Shown here one piece after another: positions 26,652-35,881 of a stretch of 64,000 nucleotides of DNA. Within the stretch, counting starts at the first letter, position 1; the number at the start of each line of letters is the position of its first letter. Under the pieces are notes generated by a model. It ran no database searches and was not told where the DNA came from. It worked only from the letters and a program-made list of their open reading frames with translations. The stretch covers positions 1-64,000 of the forward strand of contig NZ_NPKT01000010.1 in NCBI RefSeq assembly GCF_008329565.1, read 5' to 3'. Both the position numbers and the translations under genes were made by a program. The stretch comes from Mycolicibacterium sp. P1-5 (GTDB lineage: Bacteria; Actinomycetota; Actinomycetes; Mycobacteriales; Mycobacteriaceae).

Positions 26652-26997
26652 GAATAAGAACCTATCGGGCCTGCGGCGACAAGATGAACTCCTCGGCTGA
26701 ACCGGCGATTCCGACACACGGCACACTTTCAGCCATACCACCTTGTAACCGCCAGCCGCTCGGTTAAACATCGAATTACCGCGGGTGTGTGTGGCGTTTG
26801 CTTCCTGTGCGTGGCTATGCGCGAGCTGTGACTTGCTAAGAGTCCCGCGGCGAAGTGGAAGGGTCCAATGGGCCTGGGTAAGTTTTAGATGTGCTTGGTA
26901 AACCTGGCGGGTCGGGGCCGACAAGCGCCTGAGCATCAACAATCGCGTGGTCGGGAGCGACGCAATTACGGCTAACGGTCGTTGTCAGGAGGCCGCC

Positions 26998-28875
26998 ATG
27001 ACGACTCTCAGTCCCCCACCAGTTCGCGAGAACATGCTTCAGTTCGCCGGACCGGAGCCCGAGCCGCCGTCACGGCGGCGCTGGTTCCTTCCCCAATCGC
27101 GACGTGGCAAGACGGTCGTCGCGTGCGGCGTTTCCGTGTTACTCGTCGCGGGACTCCTCGGCGCGACGTATGAGACGGCCCCAGGCGGCACGCTCTGGGG
27201 TGTCGAGAAGACGATCTTTCCCGAGCATTCTCAGGATGTCGCTCTCGCGGCCGTCGTCAGCGATCTGAAACAGGCACAGGAGATCCTCGGCAGCGGCCAG
27301 CAACCCACGCCTGATCAACTGACCGCCGCACGCGATTCGCTCAATCAGGCCAAACGGGACTTGGACCACCTGTCGGCATCGCCGCAGCGAACCAGCCTGC
27401 AGAATCTGTATCTGCAACTGACACAACAACTTCTGCAGGCCACGCCCGAATCCGCGCAACAACTCCCCCCGTTGCCGGCCCCGCTCCCTGCGCCGCCGGC
27501 AACCGACTCGAGCGGCTCCTCGCAGTCACCGGACGTGGCGCTGATGGACGCGAGCGCGCCCAGCTGGGGATATCCGATCACCGAGGAGTCGGCGACCCTT
27601 GCGCCGCTGCCCGGCGTTCCCGATGCTCCCCTAGGTGACTGGCCACAGCCCTACGATCCCCCACTGACCCCGAACCTGGGCGACGTCGGGTATTACGACC
27701 CGTCATGGCGCCAGCTCTACGGCTACGACGCAGGTGACTGGTACAACTACGACCTCAGCGGTTACAACCGCTATGGGTATGACTTCTTGGGCTTCGACCG
27801 GTGGGGCTACGACCGCTGGGGTTATGACCGATGGGGCTATGACCGGTGGGGCTACAACTGGGCGGGTTACAACTGGGCCGGCTACGACCGCGACGGGTGG
27901 GACCGCGACGGTCATAACGACTGGGGCCAACGCCGCGACCATCCCGGAGACCCACGCAATCAGGATTGGTACAACCGCCACCACCCGTACGTGCAGTACT
28001 ACCAGTGGAAGTTCCAGGACCGCGACCCTGTCTACCGCCGCACCTTGTGGGACCAAGCACACGGCTTCAACCGAAATCTGTACCGGGACTGGAACCTGAA
28101 CCGGGACTGGCACCACCCGCGGAACCGCGACTGGGCACCGCTGCCCGCAGCGCGAGCCGCCGCCGACGTCAACCTCCACGTGTCGTCTCCGGTAGTGAAC
28201 TTGAATGCTTCACTGACGCAGTTAATTTCGGCTGGCAAAGCCGTCGACCCGAGGCCTCTGATGCACGATCTCGCGGACAAACCCGCACGTGAGTTCACCA
28301 ACGAGCTCAACCCGCGGATCACCATCCCGATCGGACCGCAGCCGGCGTCGACGCTAGGGAAGCTGACCTTGGCCCCACCCGCACTGACTGCGCCCGCCCC
28401 GGCTCCAGCAGCGTCTAAGGTGGCGCCGGGATTCACCACGCCCAAGCTCTCGCCGGCGCCGGTCTACACACCTCCGAAAGCGGTTGCGCCGCCATCGGAA
28501 CCGGCATCGGCAACTCGACCGGATCCGCTTAGAGTTCCCTCCCCCGAGGGCTCGACGCCGCGGCAGGCCGATCCGATGCCACCGGCTCCAGACTCGGAAT
28601 CGGATGTGCGCTCGGCGGCACCGGAAGTCCACGCGCAGGAGCCTCCGGATCCGAAGGTCCAGGTGCCCGCACCTGAAGTCCCGGCGAGGCAGGTGCCCAT
28701 CCGCCGAACACCCGCTCCTCGGGAGCAGGAGGCAGCGCCTGAGCAGCCCGTCAAGCAGGCACCGCCGCCCCACGAGGCACCGGCACCCGCCCCGCGGCCT
28801 GCTCCCGAAGAGCGCTCGGCGCCAGCTCCCGAGCAGCATGCGGCACCCAAGTGTTCGCTGCCCGCGATGTGTTGA
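26998..28875 (+). CDS. Signal-anchored protein with Trp/Tyr pentapeptide repeats and Pro-rich tail
   Basis: 625 aa from ATG 26998, which has CAGGAGGCC upstream. One membrane span at about residues 41-57 ('VVACGVSVLLVAGLLG') after a Pro/Arg-rich cytoplasmic start. Next a helical part 'LWGVEKTIFPEHSQDVALAA' that resembles the extracytoplasmic part of mycobacterial anti-sigma-D factor RsdA-type proteins (weak). Then an aromatic region with tandem GYDRW units, an Asn/Arg/Trp-rich segment and about 230 residues rich in Pro and Ala ending 'KCSLPAMC'. Probably a cell-envelope protein; function unknown. Confidence 0.75.
   Translation: MTTLSPPPVRENMLQFAGPEPEPPSRRRWFLPQSRRGKTVVACGVSVLLVAGLLGATYETAPGGTLWGVEKTIFPEHSQDVALAAVVSDLKQAQEILGSGQQPTPDQLTAARDSLNQAKRDLDHLSASPQRTSLQNLYLQLTQQLLQATPESAQQLPPLPAPLPAPPATDSSGSSQSPDVALMDASAPSWGYPITEESATLAPLPGVPDAPLGDWPQPYDPPLTPNLGDVGYYDPSWRQLYGYDAGDWYNYDLSGYNRYGYDFLGFDRWGYDRWGYDRWGYDRWGYNWAGYNWAGYDRDGWDRDGHNDWGQRRDHPGDPRNQDWYNRHHPYVQYYQWKFQDRDPVYRRTLWDQAHGFNRNLYRDWNLNRDWHHPRNRDWAPLPAARAAADVNLHVSSPVVNLNASLTQLISAGKAVDPRPLMHDLADKPAREFTNELNPRITIPIGPQPASTLGKLTLAPPALTAPAPAPAASKVAPGFTTPKLSPAPVYTPPKAVAPPSEPASATRPDPLRVPSPEGSTPRQADPMPPAPDSESDVRSAAPEVHAQEPPDPKVQVPAPEVPARQVPIRRTPAPREQEAAPEQPVKQAPPPHEAPAPAPRPAPEERSAPAPEQHAAPKCSLPAMC
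27790..27914 (+). repeat. 15-bp tandem repeat coding GYDRW units
   Basis: Period-15 DNA repeat coding for four consecutive DRWGY units, two NWAGY units and then degenerate DRDGW/DRDGH units. Copies differ mainly at third codon positions (GGTGGGGC, GCTGGGGT, GATGGGGC), so the amino-acid pattern is kept while the DNA drifts. Confidence 0.9.
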
Positions 28876-28959
28876 TCTGAGGCGATATTTTGGATTGCTG
28901 GTGGCGAAAGTTCCGGCTTGGAATGCTGTCACGGTGACAACGTCATCAGGGCGTGCTTC

Positions 28960-29655
28960 ATGAGAATCGCCGTCAGCGGCTCGCACAGCATGGGCAAGTC
29001 GACGTTGGTGCGCGACTTCCATACGGCGCGTCCTGATTTTCGCATCGAAGACGAGCCGTACCGCTATCTGGCAGCTCGGGGCGAACGTATCCACTTTGCC
29101 GAGCGGGCGAGCCAGCGCTGCAACACCCTGATGACACAGCACTCCATCGATCGCATCCGTCAGGCGCGCGATACACAGCCCGATGCCAATGTCATCTGCG
29201 ACCGGAGCTGCCTCGACTTCATCCCCTACTCGCAGTACGCCCGGGCAATGGGTGGCCGGGAAGGCGTTCCGCACAGCGAAAGGCGAAGAACGCTGGAGGT
29301 TCGTCCTGACATGCGGGCGAAGGACGACGTGGAGTTCCCGTCAGACATCACCGCTGCCTATATCGAGGAGCTCTGGACGACCGTCCTGAAATGCAAAGCG
29401 CTTGAGTGCTATGACCTGATCGTCTTTCTACCGCTCACTGGCGATCCTTCGATCGACCCCGCGATGGAAGACGACGGCGTCCGCTCGGTCGAATACTTCT
29501 ACCGCGACTGGATCGATCGGGCCTTCAAGACCTTGTACCGCGAGGAATTGCCTCGCCGCGCCCCTCACTCGTGCCGAGTGGTCGAAATTTCCGGCAACAG
29601 ACAACAGCGGGTCAATGCGCTTGCGGCGATGATCGACGTCAACCTGAGCAGCTGA
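28960..29655 (+). CDS. AAA-type ATPase / NadR-like kinase
   Basis: 231 aa from ATG 28960; a slightly longer frame is unlikely. Starts 'MRIAVSGSHSMGKSTLVRDF' with a Walker A loop (GSHSMGKST). 'NVICDRSCLDFIPYSQY' is a likely Walker B/substrate segment and 'DLIVFLPLTGD' a core strand. The arrangement matches AAA_28-type ATP-binding proteins related to nucleoside or nicotinamide riboside kinases. Substrate unknown. It lies alone between the repeat protein and the DUF1906 gene. Confidence 0.8.
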   Translation: MRIAVSGSHSMGKSTLVRDFHTARPDFRIEDEPYRYLAARGERIHFAERASQRCNTLMTQHSIDRIRQARDTQPDANVICDRSCLDFIPYSQYARAMGGREGVPHSERRRTLEVRPDMRAKDDVEFPSDITAAYIEELWTTVLKCKALECYDLIVFLPLTGDPSIDPAMEDDGVRSVEYFYRDWIDRAFKTLYREELPRRAPHSCRVVEISGNRQQRVNALAAMIDVNLSS

Positions 29656-29747
29656 CACGCCGCTGCGCAGGTATCCATCGTGCACCGAACCGGACACGAT
29701 CAGCGTGGTTAACCGATTATCAGCAGTCACATCGTTAACATCGCGCA

Positions 29748-30533
29748 GTGCACGATTTGCCCGATACCCGCCGTGCGGTTACCCGGCGTGACGCGTTGCG
29801 TTACGCCGGTGCGTTGGCCGGTCTTGGCGCCGCATCTTTAGGTTTCGGCGCGCCGACGGCAGCCGCCGCGGCGCCCACACTGATCGATTTCGCCGCCAAA
29901 CAGATCCCTGCCGAACACATCCGCGCCGCCGGCCACGCAGGCGTGGTCAACTACGTCTCGACGTCGCGACCCGGCTCGTCATTCGGCGCGAAGCCGATCA
30001 CCCTGCCTTACGCCCAGTCGCTGACCGCGGCAGGTCTGGCAATCGTCAGCAACTATCAGTACGGAAAGCCGGGCGGCACCGCGCCATCGGACTTCTTGCG
30101 GGGCTACGCCGGCGGTGTCTCCGACGCGCGTACCGCCTGGCAATTGCACACCGCGGCGGGTGGCGGGCAGAGCGCACCCGTCTTCTTCACCATCGATGAG
30201 GACATCAACCGCGACACGTGGAATCGTGTTGCACTGCAGTGGTTTCGGGGCATCAATTCAGTTCTCGGGGTCCAGCGCACCGGTGTTTACGGCGGTATCG
30301 ACGTGTGTCAGTGGGCGCTGGCCGACGGCGTCATCGGACGATCGAGCACGCCGGGCCGCGTGTGGGCCTGGCAGACCAAAGCGTGGTCGGGCAACCGGGT
30401 GCACCCCGCGGCCGTGCTCTACCAGCGTGTCGTGAGCACCGCGTCGAATCCTGGTCCGCTGGTCGGCGGCCTTGAAGTCGATGTGAACGACGCCTTGGCC
30501 TCCGATGTCGGCCAGTGGAACCTTCACCGCTGA
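29748..30533 (+). CDS. Tat-exported DUF1906 glycoside-hydrolase-like protein (Rv2525c-like)
   Basis: 261 aa from GTG 29748. Tat signal: 'TRRDALRYAGALAGLGAASLGFG' in pieces TRRDALRY then a hydrophobic run, cleavage near 'AAAA'. The rest is a TIM-barrel DUF1906 domain: 'IDFAAKQIPAEHIRAAG', 'FFTIDEDINRDTWN' with acidic residues in the expected catalytic strand, and 'VYGGIDVCQW'. M. tuberculosis Rv2525c, of the same type, is a Tat substrate linked to cell-wall metabolism. Its 3' end overlaps the convergent esterase by 10 bases. Confidence 0.9.
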   Translation: MHDLPDTRRAVTRRDALRYAGALAGLGAASLGFGAPTAAAAAPTLIDFAAKQIPAEHIRAAGHAGVVNYVSTSRPGSSFGAKPITLPYAQSLTAAGLAIVSNYQYGKPGGTAPSDFLRGYAGGVSDARTAWQLHTAAGGGQSAPVFFTIDEDINRDTWNRVALQWFRGINSVLGVQRTGVYGGIDVCQWALADGVIGRSSTPGRVWAWQTKAWSGNRVHPAAVLYQRVVSTASNPGPLVGGLEVDVNDALASDVGQWNLHR

Positions 30534-31798
30534 GTTTTCGCCCGTACCCAGTCCAGGAATCGCCCAACCGCGTCGGCCGCGAAGTGCCCGTGCGGCGAAC
30601 CGAAGAAGTCGAACGCATGCTGCGCGTGCGGTATCTCCGAATAGATCACGGGGTTGGCCGATACCGCCTTGAGTGCGGCGGCGAACTCGCGTGCCTCCCG
30701 GACCGGGATGATCGAGTCATCTCGGCCGTGCAGAATATAGAACGGTGGTGCGTCGGCCCGCACCTTCGCGATCGGCGAAGCATCAAGGTAGAGCTGGTAA
30801 TTGGTCGAAAGCGGCTTCTTCACGATGAAGCGCTGCAGGATTGAGATGAACTCCGGTCTTCCGGAGCCCTCTTGGGTGAACCAGTCGTAGCGGCCGTAGA
30901 TCGGCACCGCGCACACGACCGAGGTGTCGGTGTCCTCGAATCCCGGTTGCCATTGCGGCTCATTGGGAGTCAATGCGGCAAGCGCACACAGATGGCCGCC
31001 CGCCGATCCGCCGGTGATCGAAATTGCGTCGGGGTCACCGCCGTAGTCGGCGATGTTCTCCTTGATCCACGCCAATGCCCGCTTGACATCCACGATGTGG
31101 GCGGGCCAGGTATCACGGGGACTGATCCGGTACGCCATCGACACGCAGATCCAACCGTGTTCGGCCAGGTGGCTCATCAGTGGATACGCCTGCGGGCGGC
31201 GCATCCCGATCGCCCAGGCCCCACCCGGCACCTGCAACAGCACCGGGGCGCTTCCGTCTCGCGGCAGATCGGCGCGATGCCAGACGTCAGCGACGTTGGC
31301 GCGGTGGGGGCCGTATCGCACGGTGTCGGCCTTCTTCACGTACGTACGCCGCGACCATGACGTCCGGAGCACACCGCCCCGGCGCCGCCGGCGCTCCTGC
31401 TCGGCGACGGCACCGAAGGCTTCGCCAAGCTCGTCGCGCAACGGGTCTTCGAACGCCGGCCGCGACTGGGTGGCCCGCCAGTACACAAATCCGAGCAGCG
31501 CCCACGACAAGGCAGTGAGTCCCAACGCGATCCGGCCCTCGACACCGCGGAAACTCCCCCGCTTCGCGCGTCGCAGAGCGTCGAGCACGGAAGCTGCGGC
31601 CACGACCGGGGCGGCTTCGCCGGTCGGCCATCCCAGGAAAAATACCGGGATAGTCAGGTAGCCTTCACGTCCCAGCGGCTTGATGGCATTAACGGCGTTC
31701 AAGACCTCCGCCGCAGCGCGGAGCAACTGAAAACGGTTCCTCAGGCGGCGGATCCCCGGCCGGATCAGGCGGCCTCTTGGCTCGTGGGGATCGTGCAC
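30524..31798 (-). CDS. Alpha/beta-hydrolase esterase (Lip family, HSL-like)
   Basis: About 424 aa; the start is uncertain. GTG 31798 is used here, but a CTG at 31768 (overlapping the stop of the CxxC microORF) or TTG 31726 are possible. The N-terminal 110 residues contain one or two hydrophobic segments ('LTIPVFFLGWPTG', 'IALGLTALSWALLGFVYW'). The catalytic domain has the oxyanion motif 'VPGGAWAIG', nucleophile elbow 'GGSAGG', Asp in 'LHGRDDSIIP' and His in 'PHAQHAFDFF'. Similar to mycobacterial LipC/LipO carboxylesterases. Confidence 0.85.
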   Translation of the reverse strand: MHDPHEPRGRLIRPGIRRLRNRFQLLRAAAEVLNAVNAIKPLGREGYLTIPVFFLGWPTGEAAPVVAAASVLDALRRAKRGSFRGVEGRIALGLTALSWALLGFVYWRATQSRPAFEDPLRDELGEAFGAVAEQERRRRRGGVLRTSWSRRTYVKKADTVRYGPHRANVADVWHRADLPRDGSAPVLLQVPGGAWAIGMRRPQAYPLMSHLAEHGWICVSMAYRISPRDTWPAHIVDVKRALAWIKENIADYGGDPDAISITGGSAGGHLCALAALTPNEPQWQPGFEDTDTSVVCAVPIYGRYDWFTQEGSGRPEFISILQRFIVKKPLSTNYQLYLDASPIAKVRADAPPFYILHGRDDSIIPVREAREFAAALKAVSANPVIYSEIPHAQHAFDFFGSPHGHFAADAVGRFLDWVRAKTQR

Positions 31799-31860
31799 GA
31801 CGCGCAGTCGGGGCTGTCGATGTCGAGTCGCCCGCAGGTCGGGCAGATGAACGGAATCAT
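31765..31860 (-). CDS. 31-aa CxxC...CxxC microprotein (zinc-ribbon-like)
   Basis: ATG at 31860 with AAGGAA upstream, stop TGA at 31767-31765. The peptide begins MIPFICPTCGRLDIDSPDC and contains CPTC and CASC, two CxxC pairs 9 residues apart, the minimum for a zinc site. It lies at the 5' end of the esterase gene, in another frame, and its stop overlaps the CTG from which that gene could start. It is shorter than usual annotation cut-offs. Confidence 0.6.
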   Translation of the reverse strand: MIPFICPTCGRLDIDSPDCASCTIPTSQEAA

Positions 31861-31958
31861 GCGGTTTCCTTCGTCTCACGGTCCGACGTCGGCTTCCCTC
31901 GACGTTGGCGCACTGTTACCCCGAGCCGTCGTGCTCGAAACGTTATCGCCGGGGCCGG

Positions 31959-32756
31959 CTACCCCAGACTGTTGCGGAATCGGCGCATCCCGGCGAGCCA
32001 GCGCTCGTAGTCGGCGCCCTTCTGCCGGTACATGGTCAGTACCTCGGGGTGTGGCAACACCAGAAACGTGCCGTCGGCGATGGCCGCAACGACGAGGGCG
32101 GCGACGGCATCCGGATCGACCACGGCGCCCGCACTGGTGACGGAGGCACCTGCCATCCGAGTCTCCTCGTCCGGCGATTCGGCCATGGCGCGCAACAGTG
32201 GCGTGTCCACCCCCATCGGGCATACGCAGCTCACGCCAATTCCCTTGTCTCCGTAGCTGATAGATAACCACTCGGCGAACCCGACGGCGGCGTGCTTGGT
32301 CACGCTGTAGGGCGCCGCGCCGAGCTGCGTGAGCAGACCGGCAGCCGACGCGACGACGACAAAGTGTCCACTGCCACGCTCGAGCCATTCCGGCACAACA
32401 GCTTTCGCTGCCCGGATGTGGGCGCGCAGGTTGACGTCGATGATCCGATCCCACGCCGCTTCGTCATCGCCGAGCCCGGATTCCCCTGCGATGCCGGCAT
32501 TGGCGACGAAGATGTCTACGCGTCCGAACGCGTTGTGTGCGGCGTCGAGGAGAGCTGCGACACCGTCCGCGCTCGCGGCGTCCCCCGCTACCGTGAGGCC
32601 ACCGATCGTCGCGGCGGTCTCGGCGACCGCCTCGGCATGGATGTCGCCGACCACCACCGAGGAGCCGGCCGCTGCCAGCGCCACCGCAATGGCCCTGCCG
32701 ATACCCGAGCCGGCTCCGGTTATCACTGCCACTGATCCGTCGATGCGCACGGGCAC
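31959..32756 (-). CDS. Short-chain dehydrogenase/reductase
   Basis: 265 aa from GTG 32756. Classical SDR: cofactor motif 'GAGSGIG' (residues 14-20), 'NAGIAG', catalytic Ser in 'VASAAGLL', and 'YSVTKHA' with Tyr and Lys. Asp in 'VVGDIHAE' at the end of the second strand favours NAD over NADP. Substrate unknown. Divergent from the GGDEF-EAL gene across 204 bases. Confidence 0.92.
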   Translation of the reverse strand: MPVRIDGSVAVITGAGSGIGRAIAVALAAAGSSVVVGDIHAEAVAETAATIGGLTVAGDAASADGVAALLDAAHNAFGRVDIFVANAGIAGESGLGDDEAAWDRIIDVNLRAHIRAAKAVVPEWLERGSGHFVVVASAAGLLTQLGAAPYSVTKHAAVGFAEWLSISYGDKGIGVSCVCPMGVDTPLLRAMAESPDEETRMAGASVTSAGAVVDPDAVAALVVAAIADGTFLVLPHPEVLTMYRQKGADYERWLAGMRRFRNSLG

Positions 32757-32960
32757 ATGTCTAGCGGACAGGCCAGGATCGCGCGCCCATTTTCCCGATC
32801 GCGTGCCTTAGTGAAAATTGCTGAACGCACCATCCATGGTAGTTTGTCGTGCATCTGACCGGTGGTTCACTTCTGTTCTTCTTTGCGCATCCGCTATTCT
32901 CACTGAGGCTTCAGTTGTCCCGGAGAGTTGTGCCACCGGACGGTGCAGGAGGGGGCCGCG

Positions 32961-35333
32961 ATGCCCAGGACCGGCCGTGTCGCGATCGGTGCTTCGGTGA
33001 TCTTCGCTGCGTTCGTGGCCTGGATTTCAAGTGGCTGGTCGCAGGGCGCTTCGCTGAAGGCGGTCGACGACGTCGTGTTCGTTTTGCTGAGCGTCCCCGC
33101 GGCTGTCTTCACCGCATTGGCGGCGCGGGCGGTGCACGGCCGCATGCGCGCCGCGTGGACCGCCATGACGATCGGAATGGTGGGCTGGGCACTCGGCGAG
33201 GTGCTGTGGGCCTACTACGAGCTCGCTCTCGAGGAGCCCCCGTTCCCCTCCCTGGCCGATGTGGCGTATTTGGTCATGCCGATCGGCTTCTGCGTGGGCC
33301 TACTGCTTTTCCCGGCGAACACCGGCCAGTCCCGGGTTCGCACGCTGCTCGACGGGGTGATCGTGGCAGGGTCGCTCTTCCTCGTGAGCTGGGTAACCAT
33401 CCTGAGCGCCATCTACGCGGCTGGGTCGGAGACCGCGTCGGCCATGATCATTTCGCTGGCGTATCCGCTCTCAGATGTAGTAGTCCTGACCATTGCGGCG
33501 ATCGCGTGGCTGCGAGCGGCCAATGACCAGCGCCGGGTGTTGAACACACTGACCATCGCCGTGGTCTTCATCGCGCTGTCCGACAGCGGCTTTGCCTACC
33601 TGACAGCGAAGAACGGGTACTCCAGCGGAGGCCTCATCGACGTCGGATGGGTCGCCGGTTTACTACTCATCATGGTGGCGGCCACAGCCAGCCGTGACGA
33701 GGTCCGCCTACCGAAGCCGCGAGCCGACGTGACGAGTTGGGCTTCGGTCTGGTTTCCCTATGCCCCGCTGCTGCTGGCCGGCCTCGTCGCGGCTGCCGAA
33801 CCGGCGACTGTCTTTCAGACCCCGATGGTAGGGACCGTGGGAACGCTGCTGATGCTTGCGGTGCTGGGTCGCCAGTATTTGGCGGTGACGGAGAACCGTC
33901 GGCTGTTGGCGACGGTGGCCGAACAGGCGCTGCGAGACCCGTTGACGGGCCTGGCCAACCGTGCGATGTTTTCCGACCGTCTTGAGGAGGCGATGCAGCG
34001 CCGTGAGCGCGACGGGGGGACGGTGGCGTTGATCATCCTGGACCTCAACGATTTCAAGCTCGTCAACGACGCCCTGGGCCACCCAGCCGGCGACGAAGTG
34101 TTGAGCCGGGCCGGCGAGCGGATTCTCGGTTGCGTCCGCAACAGTGACACGGTAGCCCGTCTGGGCGGCGACGAATTCGTCGTACTCGTCGACGATGACA
34201 CCTTGCGTGAGCACGCCGACCAGATCGCGAAGCGCGTGGCGGAGTCCTTCGACAAACCGTTCATCATCGAGGGACACGAGCTATTCATCAGGCCCAGCGT
34301 CGGGTTGGCGGTGGCGGGCGCCGACGAACCAGAGGTGTCAGCCGAAGATTTGGTCAAGCGGGCCGACACGGCAATGTATGCGGCCAAGAAGACACGCACC
34401 GCCGGTGTGCAGAGGTACACCCATGATCTGCAGCTGGCCAAGTCGCCGGACACCAGCCTGATTCACCGGTTGCAGAGCACCCCCTCGGCTGAGGATGTTG
34501 CCGCGATGCAGCTACTTGGTGAATTGCGCCAAGCCATCGATTCCGTTGAGCTCACGTTGGCCTACCAGCCGAAGTTCAACCTGATCACCGGTCAGATGGT
34601 GGGCGTCGAAGCCTTGATCCGTTGGCCACACCACCGGCGAGGCCTGCTTAGTCCTGACGAATTCCTACCCTTGGTTCGACACCACGGTCTGATGCGCCCG
34701 ATCACCGACCTGGTGATCAATACCGCACTCGACGCCGCGCTGGGGTGGCATCAGGCGGCAGTGCATTTGCCTGTGGCGGTGAACATGTCGGCACCGCTGC
34801 TGGCTGACCCGCACCTGCCCGCGCACATCCGTCGCGCCTTGGCCGATCGCAATCTGCCGGCCAGCGCGCTGACCGTCGAGATCACCGAGGATCTGGTGCT
34901 CGGCAATATGGAGGGCACCCGAGATGTCCTCAACCAACTGCGCCGCAACGGCATTCGCATTTCCGTTGATGACTTTGGCACCGGCTACTCCACCTTGTCC
35001 TACCTGTGCGAGCTGCCCGTCGACGAGGTGAAGCTGGACCGGCGGCTCGTCGTGCAAATCATGGACGATGTGCGAGTGGCGACCGTGGTCCGCGCGCTGA
35101 TTGCGCTCGCCCACGAACTGGGCTTGATCGTCGTGGCTGAGGGAGTCGAAGATGCCGAAATCACCGCGTGCCTCATCGAGTTCGGATGCGACGTGGCGCA
35201 GGGCTTCCATTTCAGCGTCCCGTTGTCGGCCGACGAGGTGCTGCGGTTGACTGCCGGGGCTGCTGCCGACACGGCGGACGACAGCCCTGTGACTCTGGGA
35301 ACACAAGCTGTCCGATCCGGGCTTGATTTGTGA
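32961..35333 (+). CDS. Membrane GGDEF-EAL protein (c-di-GMP synthase/hydrolase), copy 1
   Basis: 790 aa from ATG 32961, preceded by GCAGGAGGG. The N-terminal 300 residues hold about eight or nine membrane helices. GGDEF domain: 'RLGGDEFVVLV' intact, with the product-inhibition site RxxD (RNSD) five residues ahead. EAL domain: 'GVEALIRWPHH', 'VNMSAPLL', 'EITEDLVLG', 'DDFGTGYSTLSYL', 'VKLDRRLV', all consistent with activity. It would make and/or break c-di-GMP in response to a membrane signal. Divergent from an SDR. Confidence 0.94.
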   Translation: MPRTGRVAIGASVIFAAFVAWISSGWSQGASLKAVDDVVFVLLSVPAAVFTALAARAVHGRMRAAWTAMTIGMVGWALGEVLWAYYELALEEPPFPSLADVAYLVMPIGFCVGLLLFPANTGQSRVRTLLDGVIVAGSLFLVSWVTILSAIYAAGSETASAMIISLAYPLSDVVVLTIAAIAWLRAANDQRRVLNTLTIAVVFIALSDSGFAYLTAKNGYSSGGLIDVGWVAGLLLIMVAATASRDEVRLPKPRADVTSWASVWFPYAPLLLAGLVAAAEPATVFQTPMVGTVGTLLMLAVLGRQYLAVTENRRLLATVAEQALRDPLTGLANRAMFSDRLEEAMQRRERDGGTVALIILDLNDFKLVNDALGHPAGDEVLSRAGERILGCVRNSDTVARLGGDEFVVLVDDDTLREHADQIAKRVAESFDKPFIIEGHELFIRPSVGLAVAGADEPEVSAEDLVKRADTAMYAAKKTRTAGVQRYTHDLQLAKSPDTSLIHRLQSTPSAEDVAAMQLLGELRQAIDSVELTLAYQPKFNLITGQMVGVEALIRWPHHRRGLLSPDEFLPLVRHHGLMRPITDLVINTALDAALGWHQAAVHLPVAVNMSAPLLADPHLPAHIRRALADRNLPASALTVEITEDLVLGNMEGTRDVLNQLRRNGIRISVDDFGTGYSTLSYLCELPVDEVKLDRRLVVQIMDDVRVATVVRALIALAHELGLIVVAEGVEDAEITACLIEFGCDVAQGFHFSVPLSADEVLRLTAGAAADTADDSPVTLGTQAVRSGLDL

Positions 35334-35373
35334 TGATGAACGGGCGTTGACTGCTTCGGGCGAGGAGGTCGCG

Positions 35374-35817
35374 ATGACGCCGACTCAGAATCCGCCGAGC
35401 GCGCCTGTTCTGTTGTACGACGGGGTGTGCGGCGTATGCAACAGCGCGGTGCGCACCATTCTTCGATACGACGATCACGGAACCCTACGGTTCGCCGCTC
35501 TGGACAGTGACTTCGCGCGCGAGACGATCTCGCGACACCCCGAGATCGCGGGTCTCGATACCGCCGTATTCGTCCGCGACCCCGGGCAATCCAGCGAGAC
35601 GGTGTATCTGCGGTCTGCCGCACTGCTGCAGGTCGCGGGATACCTCGGTGGCTGGTGGCGATTGGCCTGGGCGGCATACGTCATCCCGCCGCCGGCACGC
35701 GATTGGCTCTACGGTCGGTTCGCCGCCGTGCGATATCGGGTCGGGGGCCGATACGACACCTGCCCCATTCCGACAGCCGATGTACGCACACGTTTCCTCG
35801 ACACCGCCTACGGTTGA
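35374..35817 (+). CDS. DCC-family thiol-disulfide oxidoreductase (DUF393)
   Basis: 147 aa from ATG 35374, with GAGGAGG upstream; the frame extends further back but without conservation. Signature 'LLYDGVCGVCNSAVRTILRYD': DGVCGVC holds the CxxC of the DCC family, which has a thioredoxin-like fold. The end has 'RDWLYGRFAAVRYRVGGRYD', typical of the group. The reaction is unproven; disulfide exchange is assumed. It follows the GGDEF-EAL gene by 40 bases. Confidence 0.9.
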   Translation: MTPTQNPPSAPVLLYDGVCGVCNSAVRTILRYDDHGTLRFAALDSDFARETISRHPEIAGLDTAVFVRDPGQSSETVYLRSAALLQVAGYLGGWWRLAWAAYVIPPPARDWLYGRFAAVRYRVGGRYDTCPIPTADVRTRFLDTAYG

Positions 35818-35881
35818 GCCCCCTCGTTGACCGCCGATGAGCCTTCGCTAGCGTCATTTGCACATACGAACGGAGGTTCAC

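Noticed and set aside
27790..27914. CRISPR-like array because of short regular repeats
   Set aside because: The repeats are 15 bp, in frame and without spacers; they code for protein repeats.
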